Shown here in pieces: positions 51,901 through 62,300 of a stretch of DNA of 64,000 bases (position 1 is its first letter; every line of letters starts with the position of its first letter). The notes under the pieces are model-generated. The model saw only the letters and a program-made list of their open reading frames with translations, was not told the DNA's origin and did no database searches. Origin of the DNA: Flavobacterium saccharophilum (GTDB lineage: Bacteria > Bacteroidota > Bacteroidia > Flavobacteriales > Flavobacteriaceae); contig NZ_FRBY01000004.1 of NCBI RefSeq assembly GCF_900142735.1, positions 372,001 through 436,000 on the forward strand, read 5' to 3'. Made by a program: the position numbers and the translations under genes.

Positions 51901-54900
51901 CAAAACAAATTACCGTTGACGTAAAAGGAGAAATTCTGGATTTAAAGAATACCTTCAACACGATGGTGGAACAGCTGAATTCGTTTTCATCTGAGGTAAC
52001 CCGTGTGGCGCGTGAAGTTGGTACCGAAGGAAAGCTGGGAGGACAATCGGAAGTAAAAGGGGTTGCCGGAACCTGGAAAGATTTAACAGATTCGGTTAAC
52101 TTAATGGCATCCAACTTAACGTCTCAGGTTCGTGGAATCGCGAAAGTTGTAACCTCCGTAGCAAAAGGAAACCTAAAGCAAAAATTATCCATTGATGCTA
52201 AAGGTGAGGTGGCACAATTAACCGATACCATCAACGAAATGATCGATACGCTGGCTACTTTCTCTGATCAGGTAACAACCGTGGCACGTGAGGTAGGAGC
52301 AGAGGGAAAACTGGGAGGTCAGGCCAATGTACCGGGAGCTTCCGGAACGTGGAAAAACTTAACCGAAAACGTAAACCAGCTTGCGGCGAACTTAACTACT
52401 CAGGTACGTGCAATTTCTGAGGTGGCTTCTGCGGTAACACAAGGGGATTTAACGCGAACTATTGGTGTTGAAGCAAAAGGTGAGGTAGAGGCTCTTAAGG
52501 ATACCATCAATCAAATGATTTCGAACCTGAAAGCGACAACACTAAGAAATCAGGAACAAGACTGGCTGAAATCGAATTTGGCCAAATTTACCCAAATGCT
52601 TCAGGGGCAAAAAGAACTGAATTCGGTTACCAAAAAAATTCTTTCTGAGCTGGCAACGGTAGTAACGGCTCAACACGGACTCTTCTATATCTTACAGGAA
52701 GATGAGAATTTTGAGGATTCAAAACTGAATCTAATTGCCTCTTATGCCTATATCAAAAGAAAGAATTCTCCAACGCAATACGCTATGGGAGAAGGTCTTA
52801 TTGGTCAGGTGGCGATCGAGAAAGAAAGAATTATTTTAAGCAATGTTCCGAAAGATTATATCAGAATCAATTCAGGTCTGGGTTCTGCCAAGCCTCAGGA
52901 TGTAATTATTTTACCGGTTTTATTTGAAGGACAACTTAAAGCTGTTATTGAATTGGCATCACTAGACACTTTCAGCCAGACACACTTAGATTTCTTAGAA
53001 GGATTGACGGAGAGTATCGGAATTGTATTGAATACGATCGAATCAAATTCAAGAACAGAAGAACTTTTGGTACAATCTCAATCTTTGGCAAGTGAGCTAA
53101 AAAGTCAACAGGAAGTACTAAAAAATACCAACGAAGAACTGGAAGAAAAAGCCTTCTTATTGGCCAATCAAAAAGAAGAAGTAGAGCTCAAAAATCAAGA
53201 GGTTGAGGTGGCGAGAAAAGCCTTGGAAGAAAAAGCAGATCAGCTGACTTTAACATCAAAATATAAATCGGAATTCTTAGCCAATATGTCGCATGAGTTA
53301 AGAACTCCATTGAACAGTTTGCAGATTTTGGCCAACGAATTAATCGCCAACAGAGATGGAAACCTTTCTGAAAAACAAATTCAGTTTGCCAAAACGATCA
53401 ATTCTTGTGGTGATGACTTAATTCAGTTAATCAATGACATTCTGGATCTTTCGAAAATTGAATCCGGTTATATTTCTGTTGATTACAATCCGATTAGCTT
53501 TAACGAAATCAGCCGATTTGTGGAATCCACTTTTAATCCAATTGCAGCAGCGAAACATCTTCGTTTTAAAATCACTATGGATGACGAACTTCCGGAGCTT
53601 ATTGAAACCGATTCACAGCGTTTAAATCAAATCTTGAAAAACCTGCTGTCAAATTCGTTCAAGTTTACAGAAAAGGGAGAAGTACAATTAAAAATTTACA
53701 AAGCCAATAACAATTGGAAAATGGCAAATCTTAGTCTGGATAAAGCGGAAGCAGTTGTGGCTTTCGAAATTTCAGACACCGGAATTGGAATCTCCAAAGA
53801 AAAGCAAAATATCATATTTGAAGCTTTCCAACAGGCAGAAGGTTCAACCAGCCGTAAATATGGCGGAACAGGTTTGGGATTATCCATCAGCCGTGGACTT
53901 TCTGATTTATTGGGAGGAAGTATAGAACTGGAAAGTGATATGAATATCGGAAGTAAATTTACGCTGTTCCTGCCATTGCAATATGTAGATATTTCTGAGA
54001 TTATTGATATTGATGTAGAAGAAGAAACAGATGTAAAAGGCCGCATCAAATCATTGCCTTCAGAGAAATTTAACCGCTCTGATATTGATTTGTTTTTTGT
54101 GGATGAAATAGGCGATGACAGAACCGATATTAAGCCGGGAGACAAAATATTATTGATTGCAGAAGATAATCTGACATTTGCCAAAATTATGCTCGAGCAA
54201 GCGCATATTAACGGAATTAAGGCTATAGTAACTACAAAAGGTAATGATGTGGTTGACTTTATAAATCAGTTTCATCCGCATGCAATTACAATGGATTTAA
54301 ACATGCCGGATACCAGTGGATGGAAAATTCTGGACCGATTGAAAACCGATTTCAATTTGCGACACATTCCGGTTTATATTATTTCTGGTGAAGATGAACG
54401 AAACAAGGGCCTTAAACGCGGTGCAAGAAACTTCTTCCTGAAGCCGGTTAAGAACGATTCACTGTCGTATCTTTTTAATGATATTCATGATTTTAAGAAT
54501 AAAAAGATCAAGAACCTTTTAGTGGTAGACGATAATGAACAAGAACTAAGCAGAATTATAAATGCAGTTGATGGTGATGATATTCGAATTTCCAGTGCAC
54601 AAACAGCTAGTGAAGCCGTTAAATTGATTCAGGAAAAATCATTTGATTGTATTATCTTAGATTTGGTTTTGCCGGACGCAGACGGACTTGATATTATAAC
54701 AGATTTGGAGAATAATATTGCCGGACAGGAAACCGCCATCATTATACATTCGGCAGGTGATGTCAATAAAAAACAACGCTTGAGACTGAATAGATTTGCG
54801 CATAGTATCATTACAAAAAGCGCCGGTTCAATGGAAGAATTGATTGATCAGACAGCACTTTTTATGCATCGTGTTCATAAAGAGCTGCCAGATGAAATGA

Positions 54901-55310
54901 AAGAAATCATCGAGTCTTTTTACTTAAGAGAGGATGTATTACCCGGTAAAAAAGTATTATTGGTTGATGATGATGTGCGAAATCTTTTTGCCTTAACAAC
55001 GGCTTTAGAACGATACGGACTGGACGTAATTAGTGCCGAAAGCGGCCAGGAAGCAATTGATCTTCTAAATGAGAATAAAGATATCGATATTGTTTTAATG
55101 GATATTATGATGCCGGAAATGGACGGTTACGAAACCATGAAACGCATTCGTAAAGATGCAAGACATAAAGATCTTACCATTATTGCGGTAACCGCAAAAG
55201 CAATGAAAGGCGACAGACAGCGTTGTATAGAATCAGGGGCTTCAGATTATATGACGAAACCTGTAAATGTGGAGCAATTGTCTTCATTAATGCGCGTGTG
55301 GCTTAAATAA
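48951..55310 (+). CDS. Giant poly-HAMP hybrid histidine kinase with three receivers
   Basis: The 2119-residue protein has no transmembrane segment. Residues about 100-1190 are HAMP-type repeats of exactly 92 residues: the EGKLGGQ motif occurs 11 times, plus a diverged first copy, each with [11 protein letters not shown] and DLSKKITV phrases. A GAF domain (about 1225-1370), a coiled coil, a HisKA with phospho-His1448 in MSHELRTP and an ATP domain ([24 protein letters not shown]) follow. Three receivers with phospho-Asp1782, Asp1904 and Asp2051 end the protein. The 92-residue repeats resemble those of fungal group III kinases (Nik1/Os-1), which sense osmotic stress. It begins 77 bp after the receiver gene and is followed 26 bp later by a receiver-kinase, so it is probably the operon's core. 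Confidence 0.96.
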   Translation: MKKTNEINIEEVQDILEFPIVSGDKPSQPRGKKEDSEESILTDAEFLKILLKVKNGNFTQRFPTDQNGIKRSICDTLNEIIDLNERMVFEFQKVGKSIGKQGKLTNRVALDGARGSWSSCVDSVNTLISDLVHPTIEIAHVITSVAKGNLSQEMPLSIEGNPLQGEFLRIAKEVNGMVKQLNLFSMEVTRVAREVGTEGKLGGQAKVRGVGGVWKDLTDSVNKMASNLTGQVRNIADVTTAVAKGDLSKKITVDVKGEILELKNTINTMVDQLNSFSSEVTRVAREVGTEGKLGGQAQVKGVGGTWKDLTDSVNQMASNLTGQVRNIADVTTAVAKGDLSKKITVDVKGEILELKNTINTMVDQLNSFSSEVTRVAVEVGSEGKLGGQAKVRGVGGVWKDLTDSVNQMASNLTGQVRNIAEVTTAVAKGDLSKKITVNVAGEILELKNTINTMVDQLNSFGAEVTRVAREVGSEGKLGGQAKVKGVGGTWKDLTDSVNQMASNLTGQVRNIAEVTTAVANGDLSKKITAVAEGEILELKKTINTMVDQLNSFSSEVTRVALEVGTEGKLGGQAKVKGVGGTWKDLTDSVNQMASNLTGQVRNIAEVTTAVAKGDLSRQITVDTKGEILELKNTINTMVGQLNSFASEVTRVAREVGTEGKLGGQAQVEGVGGTWKDLTDSVNQMASNLTGQVRNIAEVTTAVAKGDLSLQITVDVKGEILELKNTINTMVDQLRGFASEVTRVSREVGTEGKLGGQANVPGVAGTWKDLTDSVNQMAGNLTAQVRNIADVAIAVANGDMSRKITVDVRGEILQLKETLNTMVDQLREFASEVTRVAREVGTEGKLGGQANVPGVAGTWKDLTDSVNQMAGNLTTQVRNIAEVTIAVANGDMSKKITADVRGEILQLKETVNTMVDQLRSFASEVTRVSREVGTEGKLGGQAFVPGVAGTWKDLTDSVNQMASNLTGQVRNIADVTKAVANGDLSKQITVDVKGEILDLKNTFNTMVEQLNSFSSEVTRVAREVGTEGKLGGQSEVKGVAGTWKDLTDSVNLMASNLTSQVRGIAKVVTSVAKGNLKQKLSIDAKGEVAQLTDTINEMIDTLATFSDQVTTVAREVGAEGKLGGQANVPGASGTWKNLTENVNQLAANLTTQVRAISEVASAVTQGDLTRTIGVEAKGEVEALKDTINQMISNLKATTLRNQEQDWLKSNLAKFTQMLQGQKELNSVTKKILSELATVVTAQHGLFYILQEDENFEDSKLNLIASYAYIKRKNSPTQYAMGEGLIGQVAIEKERIILSNVPKDYIRINSGLGSAKPQDVIILPVLFEGQLKAVIELASLDTFSQTHLDFLEGLTESIGIVLNTIESNSRTEELLVQSQSLASELKSQQEVLKNTNEELEEKAFLLANQKEEVELKNQEVEVARKALEEKADQLTLTSKYKSEFLANMSHELRTPLNSLQILANELIANRDGNLSEKQIQFAKTINSCGDDLIQLINDILDLSKIESGYISVDYNPISFNEISRFVESTFNPIAAAKHLRFKITMDDELPELIETDSQRLNQILKNLLSNSFKFTEKGEVQLKIYKANNNWKMANLSLDKAEAVVAFEISDTGIGISKEKQNIIFEAFQQAEGSTSRKYGGTGLGLSISRGLSDLLGGSIELESDMNIGSKFTLFLPLQYVDISEIIDIDVEEETDVKGRIKSLPSEKFNRSDIDLFFVDEIGDDRTDIKPGDKILLIAEDNLTFAKIMLEQAHINGIKAIVTTKGNDVVDFINQFHPHAITMDLNMPDTSGWKILDRLKTDFNLRHIPVYIISGEDERNKGLKRGARNFFLKPVKNDSLSYLFNDIHDFKNKKIKNLLVVDDNEQELSRIINAVDGDDIRISSAQTASEAVKLIQEKSFDCIILDLVLPDADGLDIITDLENNIAGQETAIIIHSAGDVNKKQRLRLNRFAHSIITKSAGSMEELIDQTALFMHRVHKELPDEMKEIIESFYLREDVLPGKKVLLVDDDVRNLFALTTALERYGLDVISAESGQEAIDLLNENKDIDIVLMDIMMPEMDGYETMKRIRKDARHKDLTIIAVTAKAMKGDRQRCIESGASDYMTKPVNVEQLSSLMRVWLK
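49500..52526 (+). repeat. Tandem 276-bp coding repeat
   Basis: The GAAGGwAAACTGGGwGG word recurs at 49542, then every 276 bp to about 52302 without a single shift: 11 copies, 10 equal steps. The copies stay in frame and match closely at DNA level, more than protein function alone would require. Some units share longer identity with non-neighbours, for example the ANVPG units at about 51200 and 51480. Confidence 0.95.
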
Positions 55311-55336
55311 TAATTTCATATTCAATGTAAAACCTA

Positions 55337-56560
55337 ATGGGAGACAACGCAATTAAAATCTTAATAGTCGATGACAAAAAGGAAAACTTACTTTCCTTAC
55401 AAGTCATTCTGGCTGACCGTGGTTATCAGTTTGTTGAAGCGACATCAGGAAAGGATGCGTTGCGGATTCTACTGAAAAACCAGGATTTTGCTATTATCCT
55501 AATGGATGTACAAATGCCATTGATGGATGGTTTTGAAACGGCCGAAATGATTCGCCAAAGTGAAAAACTAAAACATGTTCCTATTATTTTTCTAACCGCC
55601 AATATGAATACCAATGAATACATTTTCAAAGGGTATCAGTCTGGTGCTGTAGATTATATGATTAAACCGTTGTCACCTGAAATATTACAGGCGAAAGTGA
55701 TGGTTTTCACCGAATTGTTCCGAAAAAATCAGGAGTTAAGAAAGAAGGAAGAAGAAACCCACACGCTGAACGAAATGATTTTAAAAGCCAATAAAGAACT
55801 TGCTTCTCAATACGCAGCGATCGAAAAACATGCTGATGAACTGAAAAAGAAGAACATGGAACTTGATGCGTTTACCTACATATCAAGCCATGATTTGCAG
55901 GAGCCGTTGAGAAAGATTCAGACTTTTGCAAATCTCATTATGTCTAATGAATATGCTAATTTATCTGAAGACGGTAAAACGAAATTTGACCGAATTTTAT
56001 ATGCCTGCAACAGGATGCGTGAGCTGATTAACAGTCTTCTTACGTTCTCGAGAGCCACTCTGGTTGACAGAAGGTATGAAGCAGTTGATTTGAATACCAT
56101 TATTAAAGATGTAAAAGAGGCACTGCATGAAAATCTAAACGATATAGGAGCTACGATTACAACTGATTTTCATGATACAGCTAAAATAATTCCTTTTCAG
56201 TTTGTGCAGTTAATGGAAAACCTGATTCATAACGCCATCAAATTTGCAAAAACAGAAACGCCATTAGAAATTACCATAAAAAGTCGTTTGGTTAATGGGC
56301 CTGATTTACAAATCGAAAACCTGTCGACAGCTGTAAATTATTGTCATATTAGTTTTGGCGATAACGGTATTGGTTTTGAACCGCAGCACAGTGAGAAAAT
56401 CTTCGGTGTTTTTCAGAAATTACATGGCAGGGATGTGTACGAAGGAACCGGCATTGGACTGGCAATCGTGAAGAAAATCGTTGAAAATCATAATGGTCAT
56501 ATAAATGCTATTGGTGAGCCTATGCAAGGCGCGACTTTCAATATTTATATTCCTTATTAG
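55337..56560 (+). CDS. Receiver-coiled coil-histidine kinase
   Basis: The 407-residue protein has a receiver (VDDKKEN, LMDVQMPLMDG with phospho-Asp, FLTANMN, MIKPLSP), a coiled coil (about 125-180, ELRKKEEETHTLNEM), and a phytochrome-type kinase (SSHDLQEPLRKI with phospho-His, NLIHNAIKF, FGDNGIGF, EGTGIGLAIVKK). It lacks a sensor domain, so the receiver probably takes input from another kinase. It sits 26 bp behind the poly-HAMP kinase and may act in the same relay. It likely ends the cluster, with an AT-rich gap following. Confidence 0.94.
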   Translation: MGDNAIKILIVDDKKENLLSLQVILADRGYQFVEATSGKDALRILLKNQDFAIILMDVQMPLMDGFETAEMIRQSEKLKHVPIIFLTANMNTNEYIFKGYQSGAVDYMIKPLSPEILQAKVMVFTELFRKNQELRKKEEETHTLNEMILKANKELASQYAAIEKHADELKKKNMELDAFTYISSHDLQEPLRKIQTFANLIMSNEYANLSEDGKTKFDRILYACNRMRELINSLLTFSRATLVDRRYEAVDLNTIIKDVKEALHENLNDIGATITTDFHDTAKIIPFQFVQLMENLIHNAIKFAKTETPLEITIKSRLVNGPDLQIENLSTAVNYCHISFGDNGIGFEPQHSEKIFGVFQKLHGRDVYEGTGIGLAIVKKIVENHNGHINAIGEPMQGATFNIYIPY

Positions 56561-56714
56561 AGAGATGAGGTATAATGCTTGTTCCGTTTTTTAATAAGAT
56601 TGATTTGCTAATAAAAAATTAATGAACTTTAGTTTAATATTTTTTTAAAGTAAATTATCTGATATTGAGATTTTTATAGTACTTTTAATGTATAAGACTC
56701 TAAACTTTTATCAT

Positions 56715-57203
56715 ATGAAAAACAAGATTTTAAAAGGATTATTATTAGGAAGTGTGCTAGTTTCAATGTTAGCCTGTAATACTAAGAAGGAAGAAGAAAA
56801 GCCCGTCGTAGTAGTTGATAAAGAGCAAATAAAAAAGGAAATTCAGGCTAAAGAAGATGAATTTGCGGCAACTTATAATTCTGGTGAAGCTAAAGAAATT
56901 GGATACTATGCTGATGATGCTATAAGTTATTATCAACACAGAAAACCTTTGGTAGGTAGGAAGGCAATTGGTGAGTTCCTGATGGCTGATTTAGGAACAA
57001 ATTCTAATAAAATTTCTTTTAAAACGAATGAAGTTTTTGTTTCAAACGATGGAAATCAGGTAGTGGAAAGCGGTTCTTTTACCGTAACAGATTCTAGTAA
57101 AACTGTTTTAAATACCGGAAATTATCTTAGTTTATTTGAAAAAAGAAACGGTAAATATGTTTGCGTCAGAGATATGAGCGCTTCAGATATTGAAGTGGAA
57201 TAA
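56715..57203 (+). CDS. NTF2-like (SnoaL/DUF4440-type) lipoprotein
   Basis: From ATG 56715 the protein (162 residues) has a lipobox (VSMLAC, Cys21), a charged linker (KKEEEKPVVVVDKEQ) and an NTF2-like domain: EFAATYNSGEAKEIGYYADDAISYYQH, GRKAIGEFLM, and VESGSFTVTDSSKTV. Such domains bind small hydrophobic ligands or act as isomerase-like folds; no catalytic motif is clear. The upstream ATG (56688) would displace the signal peptide and is rejected. A terminator follows. Confidence 0.82.
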   Translation: MKNKILKGLLLGSVLVSMLACNTKKEEEKPVVVVDKEQIKKEIQAKEDEFAATYNSGEAKEIGYYADDAISYYQHRKPLVGRKAIGEFLMADLGTNSNKISFKTNEVFVSNDGNQVVESGSFTVTDSSKTVLNTGNYLSLFEKRNGKYVCVRDMSASDIEVE

Positions 57204-57225
57204 AAAGAAAACCAAATTTACAAAT

Positions 57226-57268
57226 AAAAAAATGGACTAAAACCTAATAAGTTTTAGTCCATTTTTTT
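57226..57268 (+). terminator. Intrinsic terminator
   Basis: A stem of about 18 bp (57226-57243 with 57251-57268), core ATGGACTAAAAC, has a 7-nt loop and T-run. It is symmetric enough to serve also the convergent gene ending at 57286. Confidence 0.9.
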
Positions 57269-57285
57269 TGAAGGAGAAGAAGGTA

Positions 57286-58470
57286 TTAACGTCTTCTTCC
57301 ACCGCCTCCGCCTCCAAAGCCTCCGCCACCTCTGCTGCCTCCGCTAAAGCCACCGCTACCTCTGCTGCTGCTGTTAAAACTGCTGCCACCGCTACTTCTG
57401 GTACGGCCGGAATCAAAACTTGGACTTGATGAACGATTTGAAGTTGATGGACGATTTACGTTTGAAGATCGATCTGAAGTACCTGCTGACGGACGGTTCA
57501 CATTCGAAGATCTGTCTGAAGTACCTGCTGATGGACGATTTACTTTTGATGAACGGTCTGAAGTACCCGCTGAAGGTCGATTTGCATTAGAGCCACGATC
57601 AGATGTCCCCGCCGTCGGTCGATTGTTGGTGTTTGCACGATTGCTCGTGTTTGCAAGATTTCCATTGCCATTACCATATCTTCCATTTGTCCGGTTATTG
57701 TTAACGGTATTGGATCGGTTTCTTTCGTTATTATAATGATTAATTTGATTTCTGTTGTTAATAATTACAGTGTTGTTACCTCCATGATAATGTCCTCCAT
57801 AATAACCGCCGTGGTGATACCAATTGTTATGACGATAAATACCAACTGCCAACACTGTAAACGCTGCAAAATAAGGCGGATAATAGCCATAATAATACGG
57901 TGGATAATAAGGTACATAGGCAGGAGAATATACATATTGTACAATTGGAGCTGATTCTACGACAACAGTAGTGGTAGCAGGAACATTTACGGTAACAGGA
58001 TTAGAACCCTGATAGGCAGGATTAGCAGTTACTGAATCACTTTTGGTTTTAGGTTCAATAACATAATTTTTGCCATAAAGATCTTCATCTCCAACCATTT
58101 GCAGAGAAACTTTTCCGTTCTTATCTTTATTTACTAATATAACGGCAACATCCTGGGTTTCTTTTTTACTAACGTTTACCTGCAGCACAAAAGTATATGC
58201 ATTACCATCTTTTTTAGTGACGACTTTGATAAAATCTACTTTTTTGTCAAGATTTAAATCCAGGTTATTTATTCCTGTTTCTTTCTGATTTAATGATTTT
58301 TCAAATTCTTCAATTGTTTTTGATTTTTGAAAAAGATCCAGAACTGCATAAAGATCCAGATTATCGCCTGGAAGGCCTAACTCTGGCGCATCTTCTGCTG
58401 TCTGAGAAAAAACAGTAGAACTAAATAAACATATTACAACCACTAAAAAGGACAATAGAGATTTTTTCAT
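57286..58470 (-). CDS. Exported repeat protein with Tyr/His-rich and Gly/Arg-rich tail
   Basis: From ATG 58470 the protein (394 residues) has a signal peptide (SFLVVVICLFSSTVFSQ). A conserved-looking globular part of about 130 residues follows (LDLYAVLDLFQKSKTIEEFEKSL, FIKVVTKKDGNAYTFVLQVN), then a hydrophobic Pro/Tyr segment (YVPYYPPYYYGYYPPYF), a His/Gly/Asn-rich stretch, and four tandem 14-residue repeats (NRPSAGTSDRSSNV, 42 bp each). It ends in a Gly/Ser/Arg tail (GGGGFGGGGGGRRR). The globular part resembles a bacterial family seen with DUF3300-type proteins, but no function is known. Low-complexity regions suggest surface or matrix exposure. Confidence 0.75.
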   Translation of the reverse strand: MKKSLLSFLVVVICLFSSTVFSQTAEDAPELGLPGDNLDLYAVLDLFQKSKTIEEFEKSLNQKETGINNLDLNLDKKVDFIKVVTKKDGNAYTFVLQVNVSKKETQDVAVILVNKDKNGKVSLQMVGDEDLYGKNYVIEPKTKSDSVTANPAYQGSNPVTVNVPATTTVVVESAPIVQYVYSPAYVPYYPPYYYGYYPPYFAAFTVLAVGIYRHNNWYHHGGYYGGHYHGGNNTVIINNRNQINHYNNERNRSNTVNNNRTNGRYGNGNGNLANTSNRANTNNRPTAGTSDRGSNANRPSAGTSDRSSKVNRPSAGTSDRSSNVNRPSAGTSDRSSNVNRPSTSNRSSSPSFDSGRTRSSGGSSFNSSSRGSGGFSGGSRGGGGFGGGGGGRRR

Positions 58471-58678
58471 AATTATAAAGTTTAGAAAAGTATACTGCAA
58501 GTTAGTGAATATCAATTGTATAAAAAAATATTGTGTTTATTTTATTTACACCTGTAATTTTGGCTATGCAGAAAGAAATAATTAGTTTTTTAACGTTCTA
58601 AGAAGAGATAGTATTAAGCGTCAGGCTTAGAATTATTAAATACTGTTGCAATAAACTAGTTTGAATAGCTAAATAATT

Positions 58679-58686
58679 TATTTTTG
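58679..58686 (+). promoter_or_regulatory. Candidate -7 box of the NarL-type regulator
   Basis: TATTTTTG fits the Bacteroidetes -7 consensus TAnnTTTG and lies 17 bp upstream of the ATG at 58704. A TTTG at 58660-58663 gives only a 15-bp spacer, so the -33 element is uncertain. Confidence 0.4.
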
Positions 58687-58703
58687 TATTAACTTAATTA
58701 ATT

Positions 58704-59333
58704 ATGGCTAAGAAAATTTTAATAGTTGATGATCATTTAGTAGTCCGAAATGGGGTTGCCATGGTTTTAGAAAAGCAAATTGAAGATGTAAAAATCTCAA
58801 ATGCCGAAAATTTCTTTGATGCGATTGCACTGTTAAAAGAAGATTCTTTTGATTTGATTATTTTGGATATCAATATTCCAGGAGGAAAAAGTACAGAGAT
58901 GATTACTGATTTGAGAGCGATTCAGTCTGCAGTCAAGATTCTTATTTTCTCTGCCCATGAAGAAGAGCAATATGCTGTAAAATATATTTCTGCCGGTGCT
59001 AATGGATATCTGAACAAACTTTCAAGCGAAGAAAAAATGATGTTTGCCATTAACTCTATTTTTGAATCGTCGACTTACATTTCTGCTGAACTGCTTACGA
59101 AGCTGGTCGATGCAAGGACAAGTAAAAAGGTGATAAATCCGTTAGAAGTCTTGTCTAAAAGAGAGCTTCAAATCGCACAATTGCTAATAAACGGTAATGG
59201 TAATCTTGAAATCTCGAATATGCTGGACATTCACATGTCTACAGTAAGTACCTATAAAGCCAGAGTGTTCGAAAAGCTGAAAATCAATAACCTGGTTGAA
59301 CTTATTAATATTTACAAAACTTTTGAATCTTAG
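58704..59333 (+). CDS. NarL/FixJ-family response regulator
   Basis: The 209-residue protein has a receiver (VDDHLVVRNG, ILDINIPGG with the phospho-Asp, FSAHEEE, YLNKLSSE) and a C-terminal LuxR-type HTH (LSKRELQIAQLLINGNGNLEIS, then HMSTVSTYKARVFEKLKI). It is convergent with the propeller-type kinase gene and their stop codons overlap by 4 bp (TTAG). It is the probable output partner of that kinase. Confidence 0.95.
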   Translation: MAKKILIVDDHLVVRNGVAMVLEKQIEDVKISNAENFFDAIALLKEDSFDLIILDINIPGGKSTEMITDLRAIQSAVKILIFSAHEEEQYAVKYISAGANGYLNKLSSEEKMMFAINSIFESSTYISAELLTKLVDARTSKKVINPLEVLSKRELQIAQLLINGNGNLEISNMLDIHMSTVSTYKARVFEKLKINNLVELINIYKTFES

Positions 59334-62300
59334 GTATACTCGACTATAATTTCAATAATGGTGCCTTCATTAATCGAACTCGAAATATTAATATCTCCTT
59401 TGATGATAATAAGAAGTTCTATAATCATGTGAAGTCCCAGATGATAATTTTTTACAATTGGGTTTTTGTAAAAATCAAGATAATAATCAATGAGTTCCTT
59501 ACTCATTCCTTTTCCATTATCCATAATTATTAGTGATAACATATTATCTTTTGTGGCACATTGCAATTCTATTTCCCCGTTATTTGTGTTTTTTGTAGCG
59601 TTATCCAATAGATTATGAATGATAATTGATAATGCCTTTTTATTTGTTTTGATGAAAAAATCTTGTGGAACTTTATTGATAATAACTGTATTTTCTGATG
59701 CCGCTATTTTTTCAAAAATCTGAATTTTTTCTTCAATTAAATCATGTAAAGAATACCCTTTGTCTTCAAGCTTTCTTCCTTCTATAAATATCGTCGAATA
59801 TTTAATTAGGTTTTCAACATATTCATATAGTTGATCTGACGATAATTGTATTGTTTCTATTTGTCTTTTTAGTTTTTCATCTTGTTGAATATTTATATTA
59901 TCAGACAAATGATTTAGTGAAGCCATCAGAAATTTTAAAGGACTTTTTATATCATGGCTAATGCTTTTTACTAAAGTCTCTTGTTGCTTGATTTCCTGCT
60001 TTAGGTTCTTTTCTGTAGCTTTTAATTTGTTTACTGTTTTGGCTAGTTTTTTGGTTTTTTTTTCAATAACCTCTTTAAGCATTACATTCTTTAATTTTAT
60101 ATAATACAACCTTAAATGCCACATAAAAAACAAAAATAGTACGACCAACAAATAACAAAGAATCGTAAACCAGACGGTTTGATGAAACATTGCCGGAACT
60201 ATCAGTGTAACTTTTTTATAAACGTAATTCCCTTCAAAACTAGATAATCCTCTGATTGTAAGAGTGTATTCTCCTGGAGGTAATGTGGTAAAGGATATGG
60301 ATTTCTCGGATCTTATTTTTTCCCATCGACTATAAGTTCCTTTATCAAGCTTGGCTTCGAGATGTATATTTTCAGGATTCCCATAATACGGATAAGCAAT
60401 TAAGAAGCTTACCCTTTGAAAATTATTTTTTAATACAATCGTATCTTTTGGAAAAAAAGACTTCTGATCTACAATGACCTTATCAATATAAAATTTTCTA
60501 TTAGGAAGTAAAGTTTTTATTTTATAAGGATTAAAAAACACAATACCATTCATAGACGGTAAAGCGATTTGATCATTTTGAAGAATGTTTCCACAAGGCT
60601 GGCAGCCTCCGTTAAATTCATTCGTTAAAAAACCATCCTCTTTATTGTATAGATGATAATATATTGGTGTACTCTTGTTCTTGGCATATTTTAATAATGC
60701 CATTCTGGATACCTGAAAAAGACCTTTGTTAGTAGGAATCCAGAAAAAACCTTTTTTATCTTCGATTAAACAATGTGCAGAATTTAGGTAGTTATCTTCA
60801 TCTATTGGAAAAGTTGACAATACACCATCTGAATAAAGGAAAAAACCTTTTTCATAAGTCGTTATCCATATTTTTTTTTCGCTGTCAATAAAAATACTTC
60901 TAATGTTTAGTCGCTCACTTTTCTTTACAATTGAAAAAGTTCCTGTATCAATTTTATATTTAAAAAGACCTTTTTCTGTTCCAAAATAAAGTGTATTGTA
61001 GTCGTATTGTGCAATATAAGTGATATTAAATTTTAGAATTTTTATAAGCTTGAGTACTTTATTTCTGATACAGTATAATTTTGCATGATTGTATTCATCC
61101 TTTTGAAGGCTAATCCAAATCGTATTATTGTCGTCTTTAAAGATGGTTTTCGGGCACTGTTTTAAATCATAACTAATATGTGTTTTATAATCTGATTTCT
61201 TTAAATAGCAATGAACTCCGTTACGCCTTCCAACCCATAAATTATTCTCATCATCTTTGGCAATAGATATATGTTCATTGAGCTCCATGCTTTTCAGAAA
61301 AGGAATACTGTCCAGAACTTTCTTATTATTGAAGATTAAACCTTCAGCGGTAACAATTGTACTATCTGTATAAGGTAAAGCGGCATAATAGATTTCTGCT
61401 GACTTATGTATATCTTTTTTTATCGTTTTAAAAGCAGGAAAGGTGATAATACACAAACCATTTGTATAACTTCCTAAATATAGTTTTTGGCTTTTCTTAT
61501 CATAAAAAATAGAAATAATATTGCTTTTCTCAAACTCTGCAAAGTTTACTAAAGGAACTGCTGATAACCGTCCTTTTTCATTTGTTAAGAGATAAATTTT
61601 ATTTTTTGAATAAAAAAATACCTGGTTTGCAGTTATGTTCCAGTATCGTTTTTGTTTAGTATTAAAAAGTGGGGAGTTTAGTTTTCCTGAGGATTTTCCA
61701 GTATCAGAAAAACTATCATAATCACCATTATTTTTGACGTAGTAAAGTTTGTCATTCAGTGCGAAGAATTTAAAAATATTCTCGCTTTTGTAGGCAATTT
61801 TATAGATGGTCTTTTTTTTAGCATCGCATAATTCTACTTTTTCGGTATCAACAAAAAAAAGATTGCCATTGGGCATTCTAATATAATAAGCCTCACGGGG
61901 ATTGATTGTATTATGAGAAGGTAATCCGTCATGATAAAAGAACCGTTGACCATTTCTGGTAATGTTATAGGCAGGACTTCCTTTTTTGATTATTTTAATC
62001 GTCCTCTGATTAATAAGAACAAGCTCTTTTTTTTCTGTATTAAAACAGTACAGACTGTCTTTTTGTACGTTTCCTAAAATTTCAGTAAAACGACATTCCT
62101 TTAAATCAGTATTAGAAGAATTAAAAGTAAGGAAAGTATGACCATCGTAACGAACAAGACCATTTTCAGTCGTAATCCAGATAAAATTGTACTTACCCTG
62201 TACAATCGCTTTTACACTACTTTGAGGTAATTCATTGTTGTCTGCAGTATACCATCTTGCTGTGTAATTTTCCTGACAAGTTGCTTTAACTGCTGTTAGC

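Noticed and set aside
49559..52114. Several antisense ORFs inside the poly-HAMP gene (for example 49559-49747, 49747-49956, 50023-50232, 51848-52114)
   Set aside because: They recur with the 276-bp period of the sense gene and have compositions typical of shadow frames.
49500..52526. CRISPR or non-coding satellite array
   Set aside because: The 276-bp repeats keep an open frame and encode a clear HAMP-type repeat.
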